This document shows, piece after piece, positions 20,719 to 29,317 of a DNA stretch of 64,000 nucleotides. Under the pieces are notes generated by a model. It was not told the DNA's origin. It was given only the letters and a program-made list of their open reading frames with translations, and ran no database searches. Source of the DNA: Intrasporangium flavum (lineage in GTDB: Bacteria > Actinomycetota > Actinomycetes > Actinomycetales > Dermatophilaceae). Where the stretch lies: the NCBI RefSeq assembly GCF_001956915.1, contig NZ_MLJO01000012.1, positions 62,001-126,000 of the forward strand, read 5' to 3'. Numbering within the stretch: position 1 is the stretch's first letter; each line of letters begins with the position of its first letter. A program made the position numbers and the translations under genes.

Positions 20719-21531
20719 ATGTACACCCCCAAGATGAGCTCGCGCCTCGCCGTCGAGGCCCTCGGAACCTTCTGGCTCGTGTTCATCGGCTGCGGGTCGG
20801 CGATCTTCAACGGCAAGTTCGTGCGCCAGGACCTCAGCGACTCCGCCCCGGTGCAGCTCGGCATCGGCCACCTCGGCATCGCCATCGCCTTCGGCCTCGC
20901 GGTGACGACGATGGCCTACGCGGTCGGGCACGTGTCGGGCGCGCACTTCAACCCGGCGGTGACCATCGGGATCGCGATCGCGCGGCGCTTCGAGTGGCGA
21001 GAGGTGCCGCTCTACCTCGTGGCGCAGGTCGTCGGAGGCCTGCTGGCCGGGGCCGCCCTCACGGGCCTGTGGACCTCGCAGGGCCTGCCCGCCACCGGCA
21101 ACCTCGCGGCCAACGGCTGGGGAGCCCACTCCCCCGGCGGTTTCGGGCTCGGCGCGGTGCTCGTCGTCGAGGCGCTCGTCACCGCATTCTTCGTCTACAT
21201 CATCCTCGGGGCGACCAAGGCGGACGCCCCGAAGGGCTTCGCGCCGCTCGCCATCGGGTTCGGCCTGCTGCTCGCCCACCTCGTCGCGATCCCGGTCAGC
21301 AACGCCTCGATCAACCCGGCCCGCTCCACGGCCGTCGCGTTCTTCAACGGCAACGACGCCCCGGCCCAGCTCTGGGCGTTCTGGGTCGCGCCCATCGTCG
21401 GTGGCCTCATCGCCGGCGCCACGTACGCCTGGATCACCGGCGAGGACAGGGCCGACCTCGACATCGACGGCTCGACCGACGACGTCGACAACGCGGCCCG
21501 CGACGCCGAGGGACGCCCGGTCCTCGACTAG
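20719..21531 (+). CDS. aqpZ: Aquaporin (AqpZ-like)
   Basis: A 270-residue MIP-family channel for water, possibly small neutral solutes. It has six hydrophobic segments and two NPA boxes: SGAHFNPAVTIG in the first half and NASINPARSTA in the second. The arginine after the second NPA (NPARS) is the selectivity-filter residue. LAVEALGTFWLVFIGCG is the typical AqpZ first helix. ATG 20719 is fixed by a GGAGG five to seven bases upstream and by the helix start. The acidic tail after residue 250 (DIDGSTDDVDNAARDAE) is longer than in E. coli AqpZ. Confidence 0.92.
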   Translation: MYTPKMSSRLAVEALGTFWLVFIGCGSAIFNGKFVRQDLSDSAPVQLGIGHLGIAIAFGLAVTTMAYAVGHVSGAHFNPAVTIGIAIARRFEWREVPLYLVAQVVGGLLAGAALTGLWTSQGLPATGNLAANGWGAHSPGGFGLGAVLVVEALVTAFFVYIILGATKADAPKGFAPLAIGFGLLLAHLVAIPVSNASINPARSTAVAFFNGNDAPAQLWAFWVAPIVGGLIAGATYAWITGEDRADLDIDGSTDDVDNAARDAEGRPVLD

Positions 21532-21556
21532 CGGGTCCGGGGCCGGGAAGCGGTGG

Positions 21557-21657
21557 TTCAGCCATGGGCTTCACCGGGAATTTCTGAAGTACATGCCTTC
21601 ATGGTTGCGATATGAAGTTATGCTCTTCATATGGCAGCACTGAAGGCTGAGGCTTCA
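21557..21657. promoter_or_regulatory. Phased operator array TGAAG-N7-CTTCA with embedded leaderless promoter
   Basis: Three exact copies of TGAAG-N7-CTTCA lie at 21585-21601, 21613-21629 and 21641-21657, with centres exactly 28 bp apart. The middle one extends to ATATGAAG...CTTCATAT (21610-21632) and includes the first two bases of start codon ATG 21631. A fourth position one period upstream keeps the CTTCA half (21569-21573). The spacer of the middle copy contains TATGCT (21619-21624), a TANNNT -10 six bases before the ATG. Binding there would block a leaderless promoter. Confidence 0.75.
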
Positions 21658-22293
21658 CCCGTCGTCCTCATCGGCGACATCGTCGACTCCCGGCTCCACG
21701 CCGACCGCCAGCGGCTGCACGACGCGCTCGAGGCGGCCATCGACGAGGTCAACACGGCCCTGACGCCGCTCGACCCCCTCGTCATCACGCTCGGCGACGA
21801 GTTCCAGGGCGTGTTCGCCACCCTCGGGGACGCCCTCGCCGCCAGCTTCCGCGTCCGAGCCCACCTGCACCCCGACGCGGACGTCCGCTTCGGCGTCGGG
21901 CGGGGCGAGGTCTCGACGCTCGACCCGGTGCGCGGCGTCCACGACGGCCCCGGCTACTGGGCCGCGCGCGACGCCATCGTCGAGGTCGAGGAGCGCGCCA
22001 CCCGGCCACGCTCGCGGACGGCGCGCACCGGCTACTCCCCCGACGCGTCCGGCGCCTCGGGATCGCACGACACGGCCACGACCCTGCGCGTCGCGCTCGA
22101 CTGTCTGGACTTCATGGTTGGGTCGATGTCGACGACGACCCGCGACATCCTCGGAGGACTCATGGACGGCCGGAGCCAGCACGACGTTGCGACGCGGCTC
22201 GGCGTCAGTGCGTCCGCGGTGTCGCAGCGGGTGCGGCGCGACGGCGTCGGGGTGGCCCTCGACGCCATGGCGGCCCTCGGGCGGCTCCCGTGA
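21631..22293 (+). CDS. satD: SatD family protein with C-terminal helix-turn-helix
   Basis: A 220-residue SatD-like protein. The N-terminal domain has VVLIGDIVDSRLHADR, ITLGDEFQGVF and RFGVGRGEV, the conserved SatD segments. The C-terminal 50 residues (GRSQHDVATRLGVSASAVSQRVRRDG) form a helix-turn-helix like sigma-factor region 4. SatD was named from a Streptococcus acid-tolerance locus, but its biochemical role is not established. The gene sits on the phased operator array and so probably regulates itself; a separate repressor is also possible. Its stop overlaps the next start (GTGA), so the two are co-expressed. Confidence 0.82.
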   Translation: MAALKAEASPVVLIGDIVDSRLHADRQRLHDALEAAIDEVNTALTPLDPLVITLGDEFQGVFATLGDALAASFRVRAHLHPDADVRFGVGRGEVSTLDPVRGVHDGPGYWAARDAIVEVEERATRPRSRTARTGYSPDASGASGSHDTATTLRVALDCLDFMVGSMSTTTRDILGGLMDGRSQHDVATRLGVSASAVSQRVRRDGVGVALDAMAALGRLP

Positions 22294-23075
22294 CGTGGCT
22301 GTCGGTCGTCCTCGTCGGGCTCGGGGTCGCCGACCTCGTCCGCTCCTCGTCCTGGCGCCGGTCGCGCCTCGTCGCGCACGTGGCCGCCCCGGCGGCGGTG
22401 GCCGCGCTCGCGCTGGTCGCCGGCCTGAGGTCTTGGCCAGACGTCCTCGCGCTCGGACTCGCGCTGGTGGGCTGCGCGGCGTGGATGGAGCTGTCCCGCC
22501 ATGCCCAGCGCACCGGCCGCCGCGCGCTCGAGGCCCTGACCGCCTTCGCGGTGGTCGTCGTCGGCCTGCTCCTGTTCTCGGGCGCGGCGAGCGCGCCGGG
22601 CGGTGCCCTCGCGACGTGGCTGCACTGGGCCGACCTCCCCGGCGGCACGTCGCACTCGCCCGAACGCGTCCTGCTCGTCGCGGGGCTCGTGGCCTTCAAC
22701 ATCGCCACGGCCAACGTCATCGTCCGCCTCATCCTGCTGACGATCGGCGCCCTGCGTCCCGACCAGATCGCGGCGCCCCCCGTCCCCGACCCCGCCGACC
22801 GACTCAAGGGCGGACGCCTGCTCGGGCCCATGGAGCGGCTCGTCATCCTCGGCCTGGGCCTGGCCGGCGAGCTCGGCGCGGCCGGCTTCGTCATCGCGGC
22901 CAAGGGACTGCTCCGCTTCCCCGAGGTGCAGGCCGCGGCGCGCAGCGGGTCCCAGGGCGGGTCCGGCAGCTACAGCGGTGGCCCGGCGGGCATCGACGAC
23001 GTCACCGAGTACTTCCTCGTCGGCAGCTTCGTCAGCTGGATCCTCGCCCTCGCCACGCTCGCGCTCGGCCGCTGA
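22290..23075 (+). CDS. Multi-pass membrane protein of unknown function, coupled to satD
   Basis: A 261-residue protein with about six to seven hydrophobic segments and a central cytoplasmic-type linker (ALRPDQIAAPPVPDPADRLKGG). RLLGPMERLVILGLGLAGE, after the linker, resembles a segment of DUF3307-type membrane proteins that often sit beside satD; I make that link from memory and only tentatively. A Gly/Ser-rich loop (SGSQGGSGSYSGGPAG) precedes the last membrane helix. GTG 22290 overlaps the satD stop in GTGA, so it should follow satD expression. Confidence 0.72.
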   Translation: MTWLSVVLVGLGVADLVRSSSWRRSRLVAHVAAPAAVAALALVAGLRSWPDVLALGLALVGCAAWMELSRHAQRTGRRALEALTAFAVVVVGLLLFSGAASAPGGALATWLHWADLPGGTSHSPERVLLVAGLVAFNIATANVIVRLILLTIGALRPDQIAAPPVPDPADRLKGGRLLGPMERLVILGLGLAGELGAAGFVIAAKGLLRFPEVQAAARSGSQGGSGSYSGGPAGIDDVTEYFLVGSFVSWILALATLALGR

Positions 23076-23218
23076 GCGCGTCCCGACGCCCCGGCGATCC
23101 CGGCCGAGCCCGACGCCCCGGGGTGACCAAGGCCGCACCCGGGCGGCGCAGGGCGGCCCCACGCTCGCTGGTAGCGTCGGAGCGTCCACGCGCCAGACCG
23201 ATGTGAAGGGCCATCCCC

Positions 23219-24208
23219 GTGAGCACTACCCCCGTCAAGGTCGCCGTCACCGGCGCCGCCGGCCAGATCGGCTACAGCCTCCTGTTCCGCATCGCCAGCG
23301 GTGCGCTGCTCGGGCCCGACACCCCCGTGGAGCTGCGTCTCCTCGAGATCACCCCGGCGCTCAAGGCGCTCGAGGGCGTCGTCATGGAGCTCGACGACTG
23401 CGCCTTCCCGACCCTCGCCGGCGTCCAGATCGGCGACGACGCCACGAAGGTCTTCGACGGCGTCAACCACGCCCTCCTCGTCGGCGCCCGCCCGCGCGGT
23501 CCGGGCATGGAGCGCGGCGACCTGCTCGAGGCCAACGGCGGCATCTTCGCCCCGCAGGGCAAGGCCCTCAACGAGGTCGCGGCCGACGACATCCGCGTCA
23601 CCGTCACCGGCAACCCGGCCAACACCAACGCGCTGATCGCCATGAGCAACGCCCCCGACATCCCCACCGAGCGCTTCTCGGCCCTGACGCGTCTGGACCA
23701 CAACCGCGCGATCAGCCAGCTCGCCGCCAAGCTCGGCGTGCCGGTCACCGAGATCAAGAAGATGACGATCTGGGGCAACCACTCGGCGACGCAGTACCCC
23801 GACCTCTTCCACGCCGAGGTCTCCGGCAGGAACGCCGCCGAGACGGTCGGCGACCAGGACTGGCTCGCCGGCACCTTCATCCCGACCGTCGCCAAGCGCG
23901 GCGCGGCGATCATCGAGGCGCGCGGCGCCTCCTCGGCCGCCTCCGCGGCGTCGGCCACGATCGACCACGCCCGCACCTGGGTCGAGGGCACGGCCGACGG
24001 CGACTGGGTCTCCATGGCGGTCCGCTCCGACGGCTCCTACGGCGTCGAGGAGGGCCTCATCTCCTCGTTCCCCGTCACGGTCAAGGACGGCGCGTGGAGC
24101 ATCGTCCAGGGCCTCGACATCGACGAGTTCTCGCGCGGCAAGATCGACGCCTCGGTGGCCGAGCTCGCCGAGGAGCGCGACGCGGTCAAGGGTCTCGGCC
24201 TCATCTGA
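23219..24208 (+). CDS. mdh: Malate dehydrogenase (NAD-dependent)
   Basis: A 329-residue TCA-cycle enzyme interconverting malate and oxaloacetate. It has [19 protein letters not shown] (NAD-binding), [15 protein letters not shown] (mobile loop with substrate-binding arginines), [21 protein letters not shown] and the catalytic histidine in [11 protein letters not shown]. Its length matches the actinobacterial/mitochondrial-like group. GTG 23219 follows a GAAGGG at 23204-23209. A strong hairpin lies 22 bases after the stop. It is a single-gene unit, unrelated to its neighbours. Confidence 0.96.
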   Translation: MSTTPVKVAVTGAAGQIGYSLLFRIASGALLGPDTPVELRLLEITPALKALEGVVMELDDCAFPTLAGVQIGDDATKVFDGVNHALLVGARPRGPGMERGDLLEANGGIFAPQGKALNEVAADDIRVTVTGNPANTNALIAMSNAPDIPTERFSALTRLDHNRAISQLAAKLGVPVTEIKKMTIWGNHSATQYPDLFHAEVSGRNAAETVGDQDWLAGTFIPTVAKRGAAIIEARGASSAASAASATIDHARTWVEGTADGDWVSMAVRSDGSYGVEEGLISSFPVTVKDGAWSIVQGLDIDEFSRGKIDASVAELAEERDAVKGLGLI

Positions 24209-24230
24209 GTCGGGCTTCCAACAGCCTCCG

Positions 24231-24265
24231 ACGGGCGTCGGTCACCACGGGTGACCGGCGCCCGT
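24231..24265. terminator. Hairpin terminator after mdh
   Basis: A 16-bp stem (ACGGGCGTCGGTCACC, then its complement with one G-T wobble) with a 3-base loop. It lies 22 bases after the mdh stop and about 100 bases before the convergent DUF3017 stop. Confidence 0.75.
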
Positions 24266-24362
24266 TCGCATTCCCTTCGCCGAGAAGGCAACCCGACGCG
24301 TCGGGGCCGGGCACCACGAGTGCGCCCACGCGTCGGGGCCGAGGTCGACGACGACGCTCGGG

Positions 24363-24683
24363 TCAGCGGGAGGTGCGGTCGACCGACGTGCGGCTGGGGC
24401 CCTCCGACCCGACGTTGACCGTGGCCGAGGCGATGAGCACCCCGATGCCGAGGACGAGCAGGATGACGACGTCGAGGGCCCGCGAGCGAACGTTGAGGCC
24501 GCCGGCCTTGCGAGCGGGTCGGGCGATCAGGCGGATGACGGCGCCGATGCCGAACGCCGCCGCCATGATCCGGCCGCCCCACCGGACGTCGTAGAAGCCC
24601 ATCGTCAGCACACCGATCGCCGCGAGGCCCGCGACGAGGTACCACCAGCTGAGGACGACGAACCCGCTACCCCGCCACTGCAT
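24363..24683 (-). CDS. DUF3017 membrane protein
   Basis: A 106-residue protein with three hydrophobic segments (about residues 6-24, 34-50 and 70-86) separated by short basic loops (RLIARPARKAGG, NVRSRALD). DUF3017 proteins are a small actinobacterial family typically encoded beside folD, as here (nine bases separate it from the folD stop). Function unknown. ATG 24683 is the only reasonable start. It probably shares the folD transcript. Confidence 0.8.
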   Translation of the reverse strand: MQWRGSGFVVLSWWYLVAGLAAIGVLTMGFYDVRWGGRIMAAAFGIGAVIRLIARPARKAGGLNVRSRALDVVILLVLGIGVLIASATVNVGSEGPSRTSVDRTSR

Positions 24684-24692
24684 CGACGCTGC

Positions 24693-25559
24693 TCAGGCGC
24701 GCGCGCCGGCGACCGACGCCTCGGCGGCCGCCACGATGTTGCTCAGCAGCAGGGCCCGGGTCATCGGGCCGACACCACCGGGGTTGGGGCTGACCCAGCC
24801 GGCCACCTCGGCGACCTCGGGGGCGACGTCGCCGGCGACCTTGCCGTCGACCCGGCTGACGCCCACGTCGAGCACCGCGGCGCCGGGCTTGACCATCTCG
24901 GCGGTGACGATGCCGGGCACGCCGGCCGCGGCGATGACGATGTCGGCCTGGCGCACCTCGGCGGCGAGGTCCTTGGTGCCGGTGTGGCACAGGGTGACGG
25001 TGGCGTTCTCGCTCTTGCGCGTCAGGATGAGGCCGAGCGGGCGGCCGACCGTCAGGCCGCGCCCGACGACGACGACCTTCGCGCCGGCGATCGGCACGTC
25101 GTGGCGGCGCAGCAGCTCGATGCAGCCCATCGGGGTGCAGGGCAGCGGCGCGGGCTTGCCGAGGACGAGCCAGCCGAGGTTGGTCGGGTGCAGGCCGTCG
25201 ACGTCCTTGCGGGGGTCGACGCGCGAAAGCAGCGCCATCTCGTCGAGGCCGGTGGGCTGCTGGACGAGGAATCCCGTGCAGGCGGGGTCGGCGTTGAGCT
25301 CGTCGATGACGGCCTCGACCTCGGCCTGGGTGGCGGTGGCGGGCAGGTCGCGGCGGATGCTCGTGATGCCGATCTCGGCGCAGTCCTTGTGCTTGGCGTT
25401 GACGTACCAGTGGCTGCCCGGGTCGTCGCCCACGAGGACGGTGCCGAGCCCGGGGACGACCCCCTGCTCGGCGAGCCGCGCCACCCGCGCGGCCAGCTCG
25501 GCCTTGATCGTCTTGAGGGTCGCCTTGCCGTCGAGGATGCGTGCCGTCACGGGTGACAT
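24693..25559 (-). CDS. folD: Bifunctional methylenetetrahydrofolate dehydrogenase / methenyltetrahydrofolate cyclohydrolase
   Basis: A 288-residue enzyme of one-carbon metabolism interconverting 5,10-methylene-THF, 5,10-methenyl-THF and 10-formyl-THF. The active-site YVNAKHKDC segment has the Tyr and Lys of the Y-x3-K motif. [11 protein letters not shown] is the substrate-binding loop, [13 protein letters not shown] the NADP-binding region and [15 protein letters not shown] the C-terminal signature. The formate product links it to purH at the other end of the window, though they are not in one operon. ATG 25559 begins [12 protein letters not shown] three codons on is an alternative. Confidence 0.95.
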   Translation of the reverse strand: MSPVTARILDGKATLKTIKAELAARVARLAEQGVVPGLGTVLVGDDPGSHWYVNAKHKDCAEIGITSIRRDLPATATQAEVEAVIDELNADPACTGFLVQQPTGLDEMALLSRVDPRKDVDGLHPTNLGWLVLGKPAPLPCTPMGCIELLRRHDVPIAGAKVVVVGRGLTVGRPLGLILTRKSENATVTLCHTGTKDLAAEVRQADIVIAAAGVPGIVTAEMVKPGAAVLDVGVSRVDGKVAGDVAPEVAEVAGWVSPNPGGVGPMTRALLLSNIVAAAEASVAGARA

Positions 25560-25577
25560 CCTGCCACGGCCCGCAAC

Positions 25578-25606
25578 GGGGACCGCGGCCGCTCCGGCCG
25601 CGCCCC
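25578..25606 (-). terminator. Possible terminator after the flavoprotein gene
   Basis: A GC-rich imperfect hairpin (GCGGCCG-CTC-CGGCCGC core at 25585-25601, extended by GGGG/CCCC arms) lies between the flavoprotein stop and the folD start. The setting is very GC-rich, so chance is possible. Confidence 0.4.
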
Positions 25607-25636
25607 GACCGCGCCCCGACGCGTTCGGACCTCCGG

Positions 25637-26899
25637 TCAGCCGGCGAGGTCGTCGAGCGGGACGTCCGGGTCGGCGAGCCGGTCGCGGTCGACGACGATG
25701 CGTTCGCGCACGAGCTTCTGCACGGCGTCGATGGTGTCCCAGACGTTGACGTGCATGCCCGCGAGCACGCGCACGCCCTCCCCCTCGGGGACGACCCAGA
25801 ACGCCATGAACTCGTTGGTGTCGGGCTTGCCGCGCAGGAGGACCTCGGCGCCGGAGTCGCGCGGCACGTACCCGGCGTACTCGAGCCCGACGTCGTACTG
25901 GTCGGAGAAGAAGAACGGGATCGGATCGTAGGTCTGCTCCCCGGTGGCCATCGACCGGCCCGCTGCGAGGCCGCCGTCGTTGGCGTTGGCCCAGTGCTCG
26001 ACGCGGACGTTGGTCCCGAGCGTCGTGCTGCGCCAGCTCGCGACGTCACCGGCAGCCCAGACGCCGTCAGCCGAGGTGCGGAGGGCGGCGTCGGTGACGA
26101 TGCCGTTGTCGACCTCGATGCCGGCGCCCTCGGCCAGCCCGGTGTTGGGGGTGATGCCGACGCCGACGACGACGGCGTCGGCGGGGATCCGGTCGCCGGT
26201 GCTCGTGACGACGGCTTCGACACGCCCGTCGCCCTCGAGCCGGTCGACGCCCTCGCCGAAACGGAACTCGACACCGTGACCGCGGTGCAGGTCGGCGAAC
26301 CAGCCACCGACGGTGTCGCCCATGACGGCGTTGAGCGGGGTCGGCTGCGGCTCGACGACGGTGACCGACGCGCCGGCCTCGGCGGCAGCGGCGGCGACCT
26401 CGAGGCCGATCCAGCCGGCCCCGACGATGACGATGCGGGCGTCCTTGCCCAGCTGGGCCTTGAGGGCCTCCGACTCCTGCATCTCGCGCAGGTAGAGCAC
26501 GCCGTCGAGGTCGGCGCCGGGCGCCTTGAGGGCCCTGGCCGAGGAGCCGGTGGCGAGGAGCAGCTTGTCGTACCGGAGGACCGTGCCGTCACGGAGCGTC
26601 ACGGTGCGCGCGGCGGTGTCGAGCGAGGTGGCCGGGTTGCCGAGCCGCAGGTCGACGCCCTGCTCGGCGTACCACGCCTCGTCGTGGGGGTAGGCGGACT
26701 CGGGCTCGTCCTCGCCCTTGAGCACGCCCTTGGACAGCGGCGGCCGCTCGTACGGGAGGCGGTCCTCCTCGGTGACGAGGACGATGCCACCCTTCTCGTC
26801 GGTCTCGCGGATGCCTTCGACGGCCTTGGCGGCGGCGAGGCCACCGCCGACGATGACGTAGGTGGCGTGCTCGTCCTGCGGTGTCGTCGCGTCGCTCAT
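25637..26899 (-). CDS. FAD-dependent ferredoxin/rubredoxin-type NAD(P)H oxidoreductase
   Basis: A 420-residue two-dinucleotide-binding flavoprotein. [17 protein letters not shown] is the FAD motif, [17 protein letters not shown] is a signature of ferredoxin reductases of oxygenase systems, [18 protein letters not shown] is the NAD(P)H motif, and VWAAGDVA closes the FAD site. The C-terminal reductase domain has [21 protein letters not shown]. It should pass electrons to a ferredoxin or rubredoxin; none is encoded nearby. ATG 26899 has GAGG upstream, while an ATG 51 bases further out adds a non-homologous tail. Confidence 0.88.
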   Translation of the reverse strand: MSDATTPQDEHATYVIVGGGLAAAKAVEGIRETDEKGGIVLVTEEDRLPYERPPLSKGVLKGEDEPESAYPHDEAWYAEQGVDLRLGNPATSLDTAARTVTLRDGTVLRYDKLLLATGSSARALKAPGADLDGVLYLREMQESEALKAQLGKDARIVIVGAGWIGLEVAAAAAEAGASVTVVEPQPTPLNAVMGDTVGGWFADLHRGHGVEFRFGEGVDRLEGDGRVEAVVTSTGDRIPADAVVVGVGITPNTGLAEGAGIEVDNGIVTDAALRTSADGVWAAGDVASWRSTTLGTNVRVEHWANANDGGLAAGRSMATGEQTYDPIPFFFSDQYDVGLEYAGYVPRDSGAEVLLRGKPDTNEFMAFWVVPEGEGVRVLAGMHVNVWDTIDAVQKLVRERIVVDRDRLADPDVPLDDLAG

Positions 26900-27331
26900 G
26901 CTGGCCTCATACCCTCGCGGCTGCCCTCGCTCATGGGCCCACCCAAACACGCCGAGGCTGCGGCGTCGAGGGCCCGGACCGCGGCGGGTGGGGCGCCCCG
27001 GTCACGGATCCGAAGCAATTTCACGCAAACGGCACGGAACGAGGAATTTTCCTGCCTATGGTGAGGCCCACCACCCAGAGGGAGTCGCGGTCCCCCGCGG
27101 CCGGTGCCGGTGCCGACAGCCACCGGCGGCCGCATCGCGACCCCCTCACACCGGCCGCGGTGGTCAGCCCACCGCTCCCGTCGCGGCCACGACCCGGACC
27201 GCGGCAGGCAGGGGAAGCCACGGCACGGGCACGAGGGCCCGCCCCACCTCCCAGGGGCGGGCCCTGCTGTGCGACCAGCCGGTTGGGACAGGCCGGTCGG
27301 GACCGGTGACGGCGAGGCGGGCCGCCAGGCG
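26900..27331. other. Gene-free region upstream of the flavoprotein gene and downstream of the ABC operon
   Basis: 432 bases without a supportable gene. The left part should hold the flavoprotein promoter. Around 27,010-27,065 the DNA is clearly AT-richer, with a small palindrome (AGGAATTTTCCT) and a plus-strand TATGGT (27057-27062), but no plus-strand gene follows. The right part holds the ABC-operon terminator (27234-27265). A small RNA cannot be excluded. Confidence 0.4.
27234..27265 (-). terminator. Terminator of the ABC exporter operon
   Basis: A perfect 12-bp stem (AGGGCCCGCCCC and complement) with an 8-base loop, 67 bases beyond the stop of the second ABC gene. Confidence 0.7.
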
Positions 27332-29317
27332 TCAGGAGGTCCAGGCCCGCCAGAGGGCCGCGTACTCGCCGTCGAGCGCCACGAGCTCCTCGTGGCTGCC
27401 GAGCTCGACGACCCGGCCGTCGATGACGACGGCGATGCGGTCGGCGTCGTGGGCGGTGTGCAGGCGGTGCGCGATCGCCACGACGGTGCGCCCGGTGAGC
27501 AGGGCGTTCATCGACCCCTCGAGGTGGCGGGCCGTGCGCGGGTCGATGAGCGAGGTGGCCTCGTCGAGGACGATGGTGTGCGGGTCGGCCAGGATGAGCC
27601 GGGCGAGCGCGACCTGCTGGGCCTGCCCCGGCGTCAGGGCCTGGTGGCCCGACCCCAGCTTGGTGTCGAGGCCCTCCGGCAGGCGCTCGACCCAGTCGAG
27701 GGCGTCGACCGCCTGCAGCGCCTCGCGGACCGCGCCGTCGCCCGCGCCCTCACGGGCCAGCACGACGTTGTCGCGGACCGACCCGATGAAGACGTGGTGC
27801 TCCTGGGTGACGAGGGCGACCTCGGTGCGCAGCACGTCGAGCGGCAGCTCGACGAGCTCGACGCCACCGACGGTGACCGACCCGGTGCGCGGCCCGTGGA
27901 TGCCCGAGAGCAGGCGCCCCAGCGTCGACTTGCCCGAGCCGCTCGGCCCGACGATGGCGAGCCGCTCGCCGGTGGCCATCGTGAGGTCGATGCCGTGCAG
28001 CACGTCGTGGCCGGCGCGGTAGGCGTAGCGCAGGTCGCGGCCCGCGAGGTCGGGGCCGGCGGGGCGGGCCTGCCCGGGCGTGCGGTCGGGCGGCACCGTG
28101 GCGATGCCGAGCAGGCGCGTGGTGGAGGCGATGCCCACCTGCACGCGGTCGACGGTGTGCACGAGCATGTCGAACGGGCCCCAGAGCGCCTCGGCGTAGA
28201 GGATCGCCGTGGTGATCTGCCCGAGCGTGGCCCAGCCCTGGGCGAACCCGATGGCGCCGAGGAGCAGCACGAGCACGCGCGGCAGGCTGAAGGCGACGTC
28301 CATGACGACGAAGAGCAGGTTGCGCAGCGTCATCGTGTAGCGCTCGGCCTGGCCGGACACCTCGATGTCGTCGTCACCGCGGCGCAGCCGGTGCCGCGCA
28401 AGGCCGAGCGCCTCGACGGTGCGCGCGCCCTCGACCGTCTCGGTGAGGGTCGTGTTGATGCGCGAGTAGGTGCCGCCCTCGGTGAGGTAGCCCTTCGGCG
28501 CCCGCTGCAGGTAGCGGCGCACCTGGATCATCGCGAGGAGCATGAGCACGATCGAGGGCAGCGAGAGCCACAGCGAGTTCGTCGTCATCGCGACGAGGGT
28601 CAGCACGACGGTGATGCTCGCGAAGATCGACTGCGGCAGCGCCCACCGCACGCTCTCGCTCATCGTGCCGACGTCGCGGGTGACGCGGGTGACGAGGTCG
28701 CCGGTGCTCGCGCTCTCGACGCGCGAGAGGGGCAGGCGCAGGATCGCCCGGACGACGTACTCGCGGGCCGTGGCGAGCACGCCCTGGCCCAGGTAGGTGG
28801 CCGACAGCTGGGCGGCGAAGGTGAACAGGCCCTGCACGACGACGAGCCCGGCGACGACGAGGGCCGACGAGGTGGCGCCCGCCATGGCGGCGTCGACGCG
28901 CCCGGCCTGGACGTCGGCGACCGTGGAGTCGACGAGCCGGCCGAGCAGCCGTGGCACGAGCAGGCCGGCGCCGGCGGCGAGGGCGTTGGCGACGATGACG
29001 AGGGCCACCAGCGCCTTCTCGTCGGACAGCAGGCCCCCGATGAAGCGCACGACGTCGCGGTTGGTGGCAATCGGCAGGCCGGTGCGGGCGTTCATCGTGT
29101 CGGCCACGAACTCCTGGGCCCGACGCTCGCGCAGCAGGTGCCGACGCCGCAGCGCCGCGAGCCGCTCACCCACCGAGGCCGACGCCGGTGGGCGCAGCTC
29201 CTCGGGCACCGCGGGCGCCTCGTGGGCGGCGTCCCACGTGCGCGCCGACTCGGACGCGAGGTACTCGGGCAGCAGGTCGCTGAGCGCGGCAGCGGACGGC
29301 GTCGTGGTCGCGTTCAT
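27332..29317 (-). CDS. ABC exporter half-transporter with the catalytic ATP site (TMD-NBD)
   Basis: A 661-residue half-transporter: a charged N-terminal region of about 110 residues, six membrane segments, then a nucleotide-binding domain. Walker A is intact (GPSGSGKST, Lys463) and Walker B is intact (VLDEAT, Asp585-Glu586), with the H-loop in AIAHRLH. The signature, however, is LTPGQ (561-565) instead of LSGGQ. This is the complement of its partner's defects, so the two should form a heterodimer with one working ATP site. ATG 29317 overlaps the partner's stop (ATGA). Substrate unknown; lipids, peptides or drugs are typical. Confidence 0.9.
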   Translation of the reverse strand: MNATTTPSAAALSDLLPEYLASESARTWDAAHEAPAVPEELRPPASASVGERLAALRRRHLLRERRAQEFVADTMNARTGLPIATNRDVVRFIGGLLSDEKALVALVIVANALAAGAGLLVPRLLGRLVDSTVADVQAGRVDAAMAGATSSALVVAGLVVVQGLFTFAAQLSATYLGQGVLATAREYVVRAILRLPLSRVESASTGDLVTRVTRDVGTMSESVRWALPQSIFASITVVLTLVAMTTNSLWLSLPSIVLMLLAMIQVRRYLQRAPKGYLTEGGTYSRINTTLTETVEGARTVEALGLARHRLRRGDDDIEVSGQAERYTMTLRNLLFVVMDVAFSLPRVLVLLLGAIGFAQGWATLGQITTAILYAEALWGPFDMLVHTVDRVQVGIASTTRLLGIATVPPDRTPGQARPAGPDLAGRDLRYAYRAGHDVLHGIDLTMATGERLAIVGPSGSGKSTLGRLLSGIHGPRTGSVTVGGVELVELPLDVLRTEVALVTQEHHVFIGSVRDNVVLAREGAGDGAVREALQAVDALDWVERLPEGLDTKLGSGHQALTPGQAQQVALARLILADPHTIVLDEATSLIDPRTARHLEGSMNALLTGRTVVAIAHRLHTAHDADRIAVVIDGRVVELGSHEELVALDGEYAALWRAWTS

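Noticed and set aside
20544..21587. Frames starting in the 20,522-20,550 region upstream of the aquaporin gene
   Set aside because: They are out of frame with, or extend, the aquaporin without homology; the GGAGG site and first helix fix the start at 20719.
27010..27065. A promoter for a plus-strand gene (TATGGT at 27057)
   Set aside because: No plus-strand gene follows within 20 kb; kept only as a remark in the intergenic entry.
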